Below, one piece after another: positions 25,376 to 32,871 of a DNA stretch of 64,000 bases. The notes below the pieces were generated by a model, which worked only from the letters and a program-made list of their open reading frames with translations, had not been told where the DNA came from and ran no database searches. How positions within the stretch are numbered: position 1 is the first letter of the stretch; each line of letters opens with the position of its first letter. The stretch covers positions 62,001 to 126,000 of the forward strand of contig NZ_QKTV01000005.1 of assembly GCF_003362725.1 (NCBI RefSeq), in the 5' to 3' direction. The translations under genes were made by a program, and so were the position numbers. Origin of the DNA: Winogradskyella aurantiaca. Its GTDB lineage: Bacteria; Bacteroidota; Bacteroidia; Flavobacteriales; Flavobacteriaceae.

Positions 25376-27183
25376 ACAAAACAGTCAATATAAATTTAGC
25401 AGGAATCTTTTTCCACATCGATGAGGATGCGTATCTAAAATTACAGCGCTACCTAGATGCCATTAAAAGGTCCTTTACAGACTCTCAGGGCAGATCTGAG
25501 ATCATATCTGATATCGAAGCCAGAATTGCTGAGTTATTTAGTGAACGAATTCAAAATGACAAACAGGTAGTAGGTATTGCACTTGTAGATGAAGTAATTG
25601 GCATCATGGGACAGCCAGAAGATTATCATATCGATGATGAGATCTTTGAGGATGAACCCGTACGTCCAAGAAGCAGAAGCACTAGACCTTCCAAGAAACT
25701 TTACAGAGATACTGAGAACTCCTACATTGGCGGTGTATCTGCGGGATTATCACACTACTTAGGTATCGATGTGTTATGGATTAGAATTCTTTGGTTGCTT
25801 TTTGCCTTTTTCTCTGGTGGTACATTCATTGTGATTTACTTAGTTTTCTGGGCTTTAGTCCCTGAAGCTAAGACCACAGCTGAAAAGTTGATAATGACCG
25901 GAGAAGCTGTGAATATCAGCAACATTGAAAAAAAAATTAGAGACGGCATTGATACCGTAGCTGACAAAGTACGTAATGTTGATTTTAAATCCCAAGGCGA
26001 TAAACTAAAGGAAGGCATAGACAATGTTACCGAAAACATATCTGAAGGGGTTAAAAAAGTAGACCTTCCAAAGCAAGGAAACCGTCTTAAATCAAGTTCT
26101 CAAAACTTTTTCGAAGGAATTGGCTCCATCATTATGTTCTTTCTAAAAGTCTTTGCCAAATTTATTGGGGTTATTCTAGTGATTGCCGGTATTGCAACTT
26201 TGGTAAGTCTTATTGTAGCATTTTTTACGGTTGGTATTTCAGATGTGGCAAATTTAAACGGCATGGAGTATGTTTATGCGGCCAACACCTCTAATGTGCC
26301 TATTTGGATCATCTCTTTACTAACCTTTATCATTGTTGCAATTCCTTTTTTCTTCTTGTTTTATCTAGGATTAAAAATATTAGTCACTAATCTTAAATCT
26401 ATAGGAAACATTGCCAAGTTCACCCTACTTGGTTTATGGGTGGCAGCCATTATAGCGCTTTCAGTTATAGGAATACGTACCGCAAGTGAATATTCTGTTG
26501 AAGGTAAAATTGCTAGTACTGAGACTCTTATGGTTAAACCAATGGATACTCTAAAATTAAAGATGGTCAATTCTCATGAATATGACAATTACTATCGAAG
26601 CAGAAATGACAACATAAGAGTTAAAAGAGCAGACAACCAAAATGTTATTGTTAACAATGAAATTCGGTTAATTGTGCGCTCTACCAAAGATTCTATTGGT
26701 TCTATAACGGTAGAAAAAAGCTCGAGAGGCAGCAATTATGAATCTGCAGAAACAAGAGCAGAGAACATTAACTATTTCTATGAACTCGTGGATGGTGAAC
26801 TGCGTTTAGACAATGAACTTACAACCGATCTTAGCAACAAATTCAGAGATCAGGAAGTTACAGTAGTTGTCTATCTACCTGAAGGGTCAGTATTATACCC
26901 AGATTATAATGTTCGTAGTTACCATTACCAATCCAGCTATTACAATGACATCCTAGAACGTGGAATGGAAGAACATTATTTATTAGTGGAAGATGGTAAA
27001 TTGACTTGCCTTGATTGTAATGATGATAATGAGGAGGATGAGGCAAGCATAAACATAACTACAGAAAAAGTGAATGTCAATGTTTCAGAGTCGAAATTAG
27101 ATGAAAAAGCCTCTAGCATAGAAGTTACCATAGATGACGAGGAAGGCGTTCAAATTTCTTCTGGAGGTAATAACGATAACTAA
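25372..27183 (+). CDS. PspC domain membrane protein with C-terminal extracytoplasmic domain
   Basis: 603 residues from the ATG at 25372 (a longer frame from 25228 lies inside padR and is rejected). Residues 1-90 form a helical domain (NINLAGIFFHIDEDAYLKLQ; SDIEARIAELFSERI) resembling HAAS-type modules; PspC follows at about 107-168 (YIGGVSAGLSHYLGIDVLWI). A charged linker has two copies of a roughly 25-residue repeat (DGIDTVADKV... and EGIDNVTENI...). Three helices at 254-289, 308-333 and 348-368 lead to a large C-terminal domain. PspC proteins sense membrane damage in phage-shock systems. Confidence 0.88.
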   Translation: MNKTVNINLAGIFFHIDEDAYLKLQRYLDAIKRSFTDSQGRSEIISDIEARIAELFSERIQNDKQVVGIALVDEVIGIMGQPEDYHIDDEIFEDEPVRPRSRSTRPSKKLYRDTENSYIGGVSAGLSHYLGIDVLWIRILWLLFAFFSGGTFIVIYLVFWALVPEAKTTAEKLIMTGEAVNISNIEKKIRDGIDTVADKVRNVDFKSQGDKLKEGIDNVTENISEGVKKVDLPKQGNRLKSSSQNFFEGIGSIIMFFLKVFAKFIGVILVIAGIATLVSLIVAFFTVGISDVANLNGMEYVYAANTSNVPIWIISLLTFIIVAIPFFFLFYLGLKILVTNLKSIGNIAKFTLLGLWVAAIIALSVIGIRTASEYSVEGKIASTETLMVKPMDTLKLKMVNSHEYDNYYRSRNDNIRVKRADNQNVIVNNEIRLIVRSTKDSIGSITVEKSSRGSNYESAETRAENINYFYELVDGELRLDNELTTDLSNKFRDQEVTVVVYLPEGSVLYPDYNVRSYHYQSSYYNDILERGMEEHYLLVEDGKLTCLDCNDDNEEDEASINITTEKVNVNVSESKLDEKASSIEVTIDDEEGVQISSGGNNDN

Positions 27184-27232
27184 TAATAATTACAATTCAA
27201 GAACATAAATCTACAATTGGTCCGTTAATTAT

Positions 27233-27250
27233 TTACTAAATACTTAGTAA
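27233..27250. promoter_or_regulatory. perfect inverted repeat upstream of first GIN gene
   Basis: TTACTAA (27233-27239), ATAC spacer, TTAGTAA (27244-27250). Seven-base arms 60 bases before the ATG make it a candidate operator, possibly for the PadR protein. A near -7 element (TAACTTTA, 27268-27275) lies just downstream. Confidence 0.4.
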
Positions 27251-27309
27251 CCAAGACATTTGTACTATAACTTTAAAAAACCATTATCAATCAATAAACA
27301 ATCAAATCA

Positions 27310-28035
27310 ATGAGCACATTAGCTAAAATTATCGTATCCACCCTAGTCTCCTTACTTATGATGTCCTGTGTCAATATTAATATGGGGCCAGGTGTAGATG
27401 GCAACGGAAATGTCGTTAGTCAAGACCGTAACGTCAGCAACAACTTTGATGCCATTGAGGTTAGCCGTGGCATAGATCTATACTTAACACAGTCCGATAA
27501 TACACGTGTTACTGTTGAAGCAGATGAAAACTTACACGATATTATTATGACTGAAGTTGAAAACAACGTTCTTAAGGTCTATGCCGATGACAACATAAGA
27601 CGTTCAAAAAAACAAGCTGTCTACTTAACCTTTGAGAGCATCTCTTCTATTGAAGCTACTAGCGGAAGTGATGTTTATAGCGAAACAGATATTAACGCCA
27701 GTTCACTAAGCTTAAAAACTACCAGTGGGGCTGACATGACTTTAAGTGTAACTGCTAATGAGCTGTATTGCAGAGCAACAAGTGGTAGTGACCTTCAAGT
27801 ATCTGGCTCAGCCGAATATCTTAATGCTGAAGCCACAAGCGGTAGCGATATTAAAGCGCAAAAATTAAACACCACGAGATGTGACGCAAGAGCAACAAGT
27901 GGTGCCGACGTCGTTGTTAATACTAGCAGTGAGTTGGTAGCTAAAGCCACTAGTGGTGGGGATATCAGATATTACGGAAATCCAAAAAAGGTAGATAAAT
28001 CGGATAATGTATCCGGTTCTGTCTCAAAACAATAA
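27310..28035 (+). CDS. GIN/DUF2807 domain lipoprotein with ATSGSD repeats
   Basis: 241 residues with a lipoprotein signal (lipobox LMMSC, Cys20) and a GIN domain (auto-transporter-adhesin head-like; FDAIEVSRGIDLYLTQ). Six copies of the turn motif (A/T)TSG(S/A/G)D recur about every 20-30 residues, as expected for stacked right-handed beta-helix rungs. It lies 126 bases after the PspC gene. It probably sits on the periplasmic side of a membrane. No enzymatic residues are apparent. Confidence 0.88.
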   Translation: MSTLAKIIVSTLVSLLMMSCVNINMGPGVDGNGNVVSQDRNVSNNFDAIEVSRGIDLYLTQSDNTRVTVEADENLHDIIMTEVENNVLKVYADDNIRRSKKQAVYLTFESISSIEATSGSDVYSETDINASSLSLKTTSGADMTLSVTANELYCRATSGSDLQVSGSAEYLNAEATSGSDIKAQKLNTTRCDARATSGADVVVNTSSELVAKATSGGDIRYYGNPKKVDKSDNVSGSVSKQ

Positions 28036-28086
28036 ATCTTAGAGATTAAGAAGCAACCAAGATCAATCAATCAATCATTCTGGCTG

Positions 28087-28126
28087 AAAACCATTTCGAG
28101 CTCCCACGGAGTTTGGGATGGTTTTT
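28087..28126. terminator. long hairpin with T tract between the two GIN genes
   Basis: AAAACCAT (28087-28094) pairs with ATGGTTTT (28118-28125); CTCC and GGAG pair inside, and a T run follows. It may end the padR-pspC-GIN transcript or act as an attenuator before the second GIN gene. Confidence 0.45.
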
Positions 28127-28129
28127 GTA

Positions 28130-28137
28130 TATATTTG
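28130..28137 (+). promoter_or_regulatory. candidate -7 element for second GIN gene
   Basis: TATATTTG matches TAnnTTTG, 20 bases before the ATG at 28158. TTTG at 28112-28115 is upstream with a short 14-base spacer. Confidence 0.45.
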
Positions 28138-28157
28138 TTAAAGACAATTGCCACAGA

Positions 28158-28994
28158 ATGACATCTAAATCTATATTACTGTTTGTACTAGTCAGCCTAA
28201 ATCTTGGCATTTGGGCCCAGTCTTCCGAAAAGATTAAAGGAAATAGGAATGTAACTATCAAACAAACCTACATCGATGATTTCGAAAGTATTTCTTTAGG
28301 AAATGATTTCAATATTGATCTGATATACAATAGCAAACCATCTATCGAGATTGAAACTGATGATAACTTGCACGAGGTTATTAAGTTTGAGGTCATGGAT
28401 GGTACACTTAGTATAACAACTACCAAACGTATTACATCCAAACGAGCATTGAAAATCACTGTCAATTATGGGGATACCCTTAAAAATATCGAGGTTCGGG
28501 ATAAAGCTGAAATACGATCTCTTACTTCCATGGAACTTGGTTCTACTAATTTACTTGTTAAGGACAACGCTAGGGCTTATCTTAACATAAAGGCGACAGA
28601 TTTAACGTTTAAAGCTTCAGGAAGAAGTAAAACTAGATTAAACATCACATCTGAGAGTGCAAAAATTGAACTAAGCGATGATAGCAAACTTGACGCTTTG
28701 GTCAATAGTCCTATGACAGAATTCGACTTATATCAGCGAGGTAATGGAACTATTGAAGGAGATACTGAACAGCTGCAGTTGAGAGTCGACAATTCTTCAA
28801 AGTTCTTTGGAAATAACTTCACTGCCAAAACCTGTGATCTTCTTGTGGAAGGCAGTTCTGATGTTACTATTGAAGTTACAGATCAAATAACTATCGACGC
28901 TTCAGGCAATACCGAGACATTTTTATACGGAGAACCGGCTATTAACATAAAGCGTTTAAGTGGTTCAGCCCGACTACAAAAAAAAGAGCGTTAA
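28158..28994 (+). CDS. GIN/DUF2807 domain secreted protein
   Basis: 278 residues from the ATG at 28158 with a signal peptide ending near WAQ (residue 21). The N-terminal GIN segment (DFESISLGNDFNIDLIY; IEIETDDNLHEVIKF) closely parallels that of the preceding lipoprotein, so the two arose by duplication, but this copy lacks the lipobox and the ATSGSD turns. Likely periplasmic. Its stop codon lies inside the stem of the following terminator. Confidence 0.86.
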   Translation: MTSKSILLFVLVSLNLGIWAQSSEKIKGNRNVTIKQTYIDDFESISLGNDFNIDLIYNSKPSIEIETDDNLHEVIKFEVMDGTLSITTTKRITSKRALKITVNYGDTLKNIEVRDKAEIRSLTSMELGSTNLLVKDNARAYLNIKATDLTFKASGRSKTRLNITSESAKIELSDDSKLDALVNSPMTEFDLYQRGNGTIEGDTEQLQLRVDNSSKFFGNNFTAKTCDLLVEGSSDVTIEVTDQITIDASGNTETFLYGEPAINIKRLSGSARLQKKER

Positions 28995-29009
28995 ACTAAC
29001 GCTCTTTGT
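28982..29009 (+). terminator. intrinsic terminator overlapping stop codon
   Basis: AAAGAGCGTTA / TAACGCTCTTT stem with AAC loop after an A run. The stop codon TAA of the GIN gene (28992-28994) is part of the stem. It also faces the converging trxB gene. Confidence 0.75.
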
Positions 29010-29037
29010 ATTTGTGAAATTCTAGTTAGATTTTCAT

Positions 29038-30009
29038 TTAATTAGCCATAGCCAACTCAGATTCTTTAGCTGCTAGATATCGTTCAGCATCCAAGGCTGC
29101 CATACAACCTGTTCCGGCCGCTGTTATAGCCTGACGGTAAACATGATCAGCAGCATCTCCACTAACAAAGACACCTTCTACGTTAGTCTTACTTGTTCCC
29201 GGAACGGCATTGATAATATAACCCGTTTCATCCAATTCTAAATAATCTTTAAAAATATCCGTATTAGGTTTATGTCCAATAGCAACAAAAAAACCAGTTG
29301 CTGGAATATCATAAATATCTCCTGAGACATTATTCCTCACCTTAACACCTGTAACTACCTGTCCATCTCCCAATACCTCTTCGGTTTCAGTATTAAATAA
29401 AATTTCAATATTCTCAGTATTTTTAACACGCTCTGCCATAATCTTAGAAGCCCTAAAAACATCACGTCTCACAAGCATAGTAACTTTTTTACACAACTTA
29501 GATAAGTAATGTGCTTCTTCGCAAGCACTATCTCCCGCTCCAACAATTACAACCTCTTGGTTTCTGTAAAAGAAGCCATCACAAACAGCACAGGCTGATA
29601 CACCACCACCCATTTGCAAATACTTCTGTTCAGACTCCAAGCCAAGATACTTGGCAGAAGCCCCTGTTGAGATGATAATTGTATCGGCATGAATCTCTTT
29701 TTCGCCATTGACCCAGGCCTTATGCACAGGTCCTGAAAAATCTACTTTTGTAATCCACCCATGTCTTACATCTGTTCCAAATCGCTCGGCTTGCTTCTGA
29801 AGCTCAATCATCATTTCTGGCCCCGTTACACCTTCAGGGTATCCGGGAAAGTTCTCCACATCATTAGTGGTAGTTAATTGTCCACCAGGCTGCTCACCTT
29901 GATACAACACTGGAAACATGTTGGCTCTAGATGCATAAATAGCAGCAGTGTAACCTGCTGGTCCAGAACCTATAATTAAACACTTAACTCGTTCTATTGT
30001 TTCAGACAT
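29038..30009 (-). CDS. trxB: thioredoxin-disulfide reductase
   Basis: 323 residues. FAD-binding GSGPAG (14-19), the redox pair CAVC (Cys140, Cys143) and a second nucleotide site GAGDSACEEA for NADPH are all present, followed by the FAD-contact segment GVFVSGDAAD. It transfers electrons from NADPH to thioredoxin in the cytoplasm, the usual thiol-reducing route in this phylum. Monocistronic, with its own candidate promoter element at 30032-30039. Confidence 0.96.
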   Translation of the reverse strand: MSETIERVKCLIIGSGPAGYTAAIYASRANMFPVLYQGEQPGGQLTTTNDVENFPGYPEGVTGPEMMIELQKQAERFGTDVRHGWITKVDFSGPVHKAWVNGEKEIHADTIIISTGASAKYLGLESEQKYLQMGGGVSACAVCDGFFYRNQEVVIVGAGDSACEEAHYLSKLCKKVTMLVRRDVFRASKIMAERVKNTENIEILFNTETEEVLGDGQVVTGVKVRNNVSGDIYDIPATGFFVAIGHKPNTDIFKDYLELDETGYIINAVPGTSKTNVEGVFVSGDAADHVYRQAITAAGTGCMAALDAERYLAAKESELAMAN

Positions 30010-30031
30010 TTTTTCTTTAATTTTTGCATAA

Positions 30032-30039
30032 CAAAAGTA
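30032..30039 (-). promoter_or_regulatory. candidate -7 element for trxB
   Basis: Minus-strand TACTTTTG matches TAnnTTTG, 22 bases before the trxB ATG. TTTG at 30051-30054 lies upstream, but its 11-base spacer is short. Confidence 0.45.
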
Positions 30040-30119
30040 GGTTTTTTAACCAAAACCTTACAGCTAAGTTATTAACAGAAAGTCATCAAAATAAGCGTGA
30101 GAAAGGCTCAAAAAATGGA

Positions 30120-30326
30120 CTACAGTTTTTTAAACAGTCTTTTAATAAAAATCCAAAAGCCGTATTTGTAAAATAGTTTGAAAAAGGTATCCAGCCAGTT
30201 CATTGGAGCCAAATCCTCAGAAATTTGATTCTTAGTGAGTTTAAGTTCTTCTAAAGCAATTTGACGTTCGAGATTATGGCGTTTTAAATCTTCATCAATC
30301 TCTTCAAAACTTTGATAGACCTTCAT
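30120..30326 (-). CDS. small membrane-associated protein (68 aa), third gene of YtxH set
   Basis: 68 residues: a charged helical N-terminus (KVYQSFEEIDEDLKRHNLER) and an amphipathic aromatic C-terminus (NWLDTFFKLFYKYGFWIF, then KRLFKKL) that could lie in the membrane surface. Its ATG overlaps the stop of the preceding gene by one base, strong evidence for a real, coupled gene. No function is known. Confidence 0.75.
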   Translation of the reverse strand: MKVYQSFEEIDEDLKRHNLERQIALEELKLTKNQISEDLAPMNWLDTFFKLFYKYGFWIFIKRLFKKL

Positions 30327-30670
30327 TACTTTAAACTTTCGGAAAGATTAATTAATACCTTTTTATCTATAGATTTTCTATTGACATAAATTATGGTACC
30401 AGCAATTACAAATAAAGCTCCTACAAGCGCACAAGCTCCGGCCAAACTCCCAATCCAATCACTTAATAAGACCATGAGACTAACAGAAAGAAATAGCAGC
30501 GCTGTGAGAAACAAACCACCAATAACCAAAATCTTGATTAAAAAAGTCATTAAAACACCAATATGCTTAAATATTTGAAGCTTCACATAAGCCTCGGTAT
30601 GCTTAGCATAAGTTTGCGCATTTTCAGCAGCTCCCTGGGCCGTTTGCCCTAACGATTCTAATACAGCCAT
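30326..30670 (-). CDS. phage-holin-like (Holin-X/DUF1469 type) membrane protein
   Basis: 114 residues: an N-terminal amphipathic helix and two long helices at about 40-66 and 70-95 (FLIKILVIGGLFLTALLFLS; LAGACALVGALFVIAGTIIY), the pattern of the putative Holin-X superfamily. These are cellular stress or envelope proteins and no phage genes are nearby. The ATG directly precedes the YtxH stop (no gap) and the next gene overlaps by one base. Confidence 0.8.
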   Translation of the reverse strand: MAVLESLGQTAQGAAENAQTYAKHTEAYVKLQIFKHIGVLMTFLIKILVIGGLFLTALLFLSVSLMVLLSDWIGSLAGACALVGALFVIAGTIIYVNRKSIDKKVLINLSESLK

Positions 30671-31006
30671 TTAAGATTGTGACTTTTGGTATTGTTTGTT
30701 CTTTTCTTTAAGATTTTTGAGCTTCTCCTCTAGTGATGTAATAATGTCTTCTGCTTTATAACTAGCGTCTGAGATAATCGACTCCATCTTTTCGTCTAAG
30801 GTTGCCTTCTCATTGGTAATGGAATCTTTGACTCTAGCCTCTAAATCTGCCACGCGACCTTCAATTTCACCTTTGGCGTTCATTGCTTCAGTCTTCAATC
30901 GTTCGCGTGTAACACTTCCTTTCTCAGGTGCAAATAAAACTCCAATTAAAGCACCAATAGCACTTCCAGCTAATATTCCAATTAAGGTATTTCCATTTTG
31001 ACTCAT
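30671..31006 (-). CDS. YtxH domain-containing protein
   Basis: 111 residues: one glycine-zipper-like helix at about 8-26 (LIGILAGSAIGALIGVLFAP) followed by EKGSVTRERLK and a long charged helix or coiled coil. This is the YtxH/gas-vesicle-GvpP-like layout, often induced by general stress. First gene of a three-gene operon with the holin-like and 68-residue genes. No clear promoter was found in the 130 bases upstream, which also hold the tRNA terminator. Confidence 0.87.
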   Translation of the reverse strand: MSQNGNTLIGILAGSAIGALIGVLFAPEKGSVTRERLKTEAMNAKGEIEGRVADLEARVKDSITNEKATLDEKMESIISDASYKAEDIITSLEEKLKNLKEKNKQYQKSQS

Positions 31007-31099
31007 ATCAATAGCTTTTTGTTCAACTTATCACTAAATATAATAATATCCTGATATTTAGCCGGTAACTGAATCTATAATACCAATCAAGACCATAAA

Positions 31100-31136
31100 A
31101 ACAAAAAAAAGCCGAGTGCAAAAACACTCAGCTTTT
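31100..31136 (-). terminator. intrinsic terminator downstream of tRNA-Pro
   Basis: On the minus strand AGCTGAGTG pairs with CACTCGGCT (one G-U pair), loop of about six bases, followed by eight T bases. It lies 2 bases past the tRNA 3' end. Confidence 0.8.
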
Positions 31137-31137
31137 G

Positions 31138-31212
31138 TCGGGGTGGCAGGATTCGAACCTGCGACCTCCGCGTCCCAAACGCGGCGCGATAACCGGGCTA
31201 CGCTACACCCCG
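31138..31212 (-). tRNA. tRNA-Pro (anticodon UGG)
   Basis: A 75-base cloverleaf: 7-bp acceptor CGGGGTG/CACCCCG, 3-bp D stem, anticodon stem CCGCG/CGCGG with loop TTTGGGA (anticodon TGG), T arm GCAGG TTCGAAT CCTGC, discriminator A. The CCA end is not encoded. The anticodon reads CCA and, by wobble, other proline codons. Confidence 0.96.
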
Positions 31213-31233
31213 AATAGCCCAAAAATTGGACTG

Positions 31234-31241
31234 CAAATATA
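31234..31241 (-). promoter_or_regulatory. candidate -7 element for tRNA-Pro
   Basis: Minus-strand TATATTTG matches TAnnTTTG and lies 21 bases before the mature tRNA 5' end. No TTG at -33 distance is seen. Confidence 0.45.
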
Positions 31242-31302
31242 GCTGTTATTTTTTATTAGCTACTTAGAAATTCATATTTTTAATCTTCTTAACTCGCATT
31301 TT

Positions 31303-32403
31303 ATGAGCAAGCTCCAAACCAGTCTTTTATTATTAATTCTGTTCACTTTTGCATGTGCTCAAGACAAGAATGAAGTTAACACGGAATACGACTTTGAATT
31401 GATTGTCAAGGACCTCACAAATCCATGGGGCTTTACTTTTTTACCAGATGGTTCAATGCTTATTACAGAAAAGCGTGGAGATCTATTACTTTTTAGAAAC
31501 AATAACAAGACAACTATCAAAGGTCTTCCTGAGATTTACGTGAGAGGTCAAGGTGGTTTCATGGATATTACTCTCGACCCGAATTATGAAGAGAATGGTT
31601 GGGTTTATTTTTCCTTTGTTTCATCAGAGGGTGACGGATATGGTGGAAATACAGCTATTGCAAGAGCAAAACTTAATGGTCATGAACTTTCTAATCTTGA
31701 AATATTATACAAGGCAGCACCAAACACTCGGGTTGGGCGTCATTTTGGATCCAGATTAGCCTTTGACAATGATGGGTATTTGTATTTTTCTATCGGTGAT
31801 CGGGGTAATCGTGATGAGAACCCCCAGGACATTACTAGAGATTGCGGCAAGATTTATCGGATTAACCCTGATGGTTCAATTCCTGAAGACAATCCATTTG
31901 TTAACAATAACAACGCCAAATCAGCTATATACTCTTATGGTCACAGAAACCCGCAAGGAATGATCAAACACCCAATAACTGGTAAAATCTGGACACATGA
32001 ACACGGACCTAAAGGTGGGGACGAGATTAATATTATAGAAAAGGGTAAAAACTACGGTTGGCCTATTATAAGTTATGGGGTTAACTATAGCGGAACTAAG
32101 TTTACCGATATCACAAGTAAAAAAGGCATGAAACAACCCCTACATTATTGGGTTCCTTCCATAGCTCCAAGCGGTATGGCTTTCATCAATAGTGCAAAGT
32201 ATGGGAACTGGAAAGGTAATCTTCTTGTAGGTTCACTGAAATTTCAATACTTAGACATGTGCTACATGGAAAATGAGAGGGTAGTAAAGGAAGAAAGACT
32301 GCTGGACGGGATTGGTAGAGTTAGATCTGTAGAGCAAGGTCCTGACGGTTATATTTATGTCGGAGTCGAAAATCTGGGAATTGTAAAATTATTACGTCAA
32401 TGA
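31303..32403 (+). CDS. PQQ-dependent sugar dehydrogenase-like lipoprotein
   Basis: 366 residues: lipoprotein signal (TFAC, Cys18), then a six-bladed beta-propeller of the glucose/sorbosone dehydrogenase family (LTNPWGFTFLPDGSMLITEK; VGRHFGSRLAFDNDGYLYFS; YSYGHRNPQGM; EHGPKGGDEIN). Family members oxidise sugars with PQQ and pass electrons to a cytochrome. The next gene, overlapping by ATGA, encodes just such a cytochrome c lipoprotein. The real substrate, and whether PQQ is made by this organism, cannot be told here. Confidence 0.9.
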   Translation: MSKLQTSLLLLILFTFACAQDKNEVNTEYDFELIVKDLTNPWGFTFLPDGSMLITEKRGDLLLFRNNNKTTIKGLPEIYVRGQGGFMDITLDPNYEENGWVYFSFVSSEGDGYGGNTAIARAKLNGHELSNLEILYKAAPNTRVGRHFGSRLAFDNDGYLYFSIGDRGNRDENPQDITRDCGKIYRINPDGSIPEDNPFVNNNNAKSAIYSYGHRNPQGMIKHPITGKIWTHEHGPKGGDEINIIEKGKNYGWPIISYGVNYSGTKFTDITSKKGMKQPLHYWVPSIAPSGMAFINSAKYGNWKGNLLVGSLKFQYLDMCYMENERVVKEERLLDGIGRVRSVEQGPDGYIYVGVENLGIVKLLRQ

Positions 32404-32822
32404 AAAAAATATTACTATTGATATTCGGAGTTCTATTCTTGTCATGTGGTAAGAAAAAAGAACAAGACTATTATTCCAAAAATAACGACAGCCTTCGAAA
32501 GAGTATTTCGCGAGGTGAAATCATCTATAACGATTTATGCATGACGTGTCACCTGGGAAATGGACAGGGTGTTCCAAGAGCTTTCCCCCCATTGGCTAAC
32601 TCAGATTATCTCAAAAACAATCAGGAAGCTAGTATTAAAGGCATTAAGTACGGCATGTCTGGTGAAATTGTAGTTAATGGGATTACTTACAATAGTGTTA
32701 TGGCTACCATGGGTCTAGATGATCAGGAAATTGCTGATGTCATGAACTACATCAATAACTCCTGGGGTAATTCTTTTGGAGAAATGGTAACAGTGGAAAA
32801 GGTGACAAAAATCACTCCATGA
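32400..32822 (+). CDS. cytochrome c lipoprotein
   Basis: 140 residues: lipobox LFLSC (Cys16), single haem site CMTCH (47-51), AFPPLANSDYL, and candidate distal methionine ligands in SVMATMGLDDQ. Class I cytochrome c fold anchored to a membrane. The four-base overlap with the sugar dehydrogenase gene indicates it is that enzyme's electron acceptor. Confidence 0.9.
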   Translation: MKKILLLIFGVLFLSCGKKKEQDYYSKNNDSLRKSISRGEIIYNDLCMTCHLGNGQGVPRAFPPLANSDYLKNNQEASIKGIKYGMSGEIVVNGITYNSVMATMGLDDQEIADVMNYINNSWGNSFGEMVTVEKVTKITP

Positions 32823-32837
32823 CTTTATTGAAATAAC

Positions 32838-32845
32838 TAAATTTG
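32838..32845 (+). promoter_or_regulatory. candidate -7 element for udk operon
   Basis: TAAATTTG, a full TAnnTTTG match, 26 bases before the udk ATG. The upstream -33 TTG is not at the usual distance. Confidence 0.42.
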
Positions 32846-32871
32846 TTAGGTAACAAAAACCCCATGAATTA

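Noticed and set aside
27650-27970. Regular repeats as a CRISPR or satellite
   Set aside because: They are coding repeats of a beta-helix, degenerate at third codon positions.
30326-30670. Holin-like protein as sign of a prophage
   Set aside because: No lysin, terminase, capsid or integrase gene lies nearby. The Holin-X type is common in cellular genomes, and the gene is embedded in a YtxH operon.
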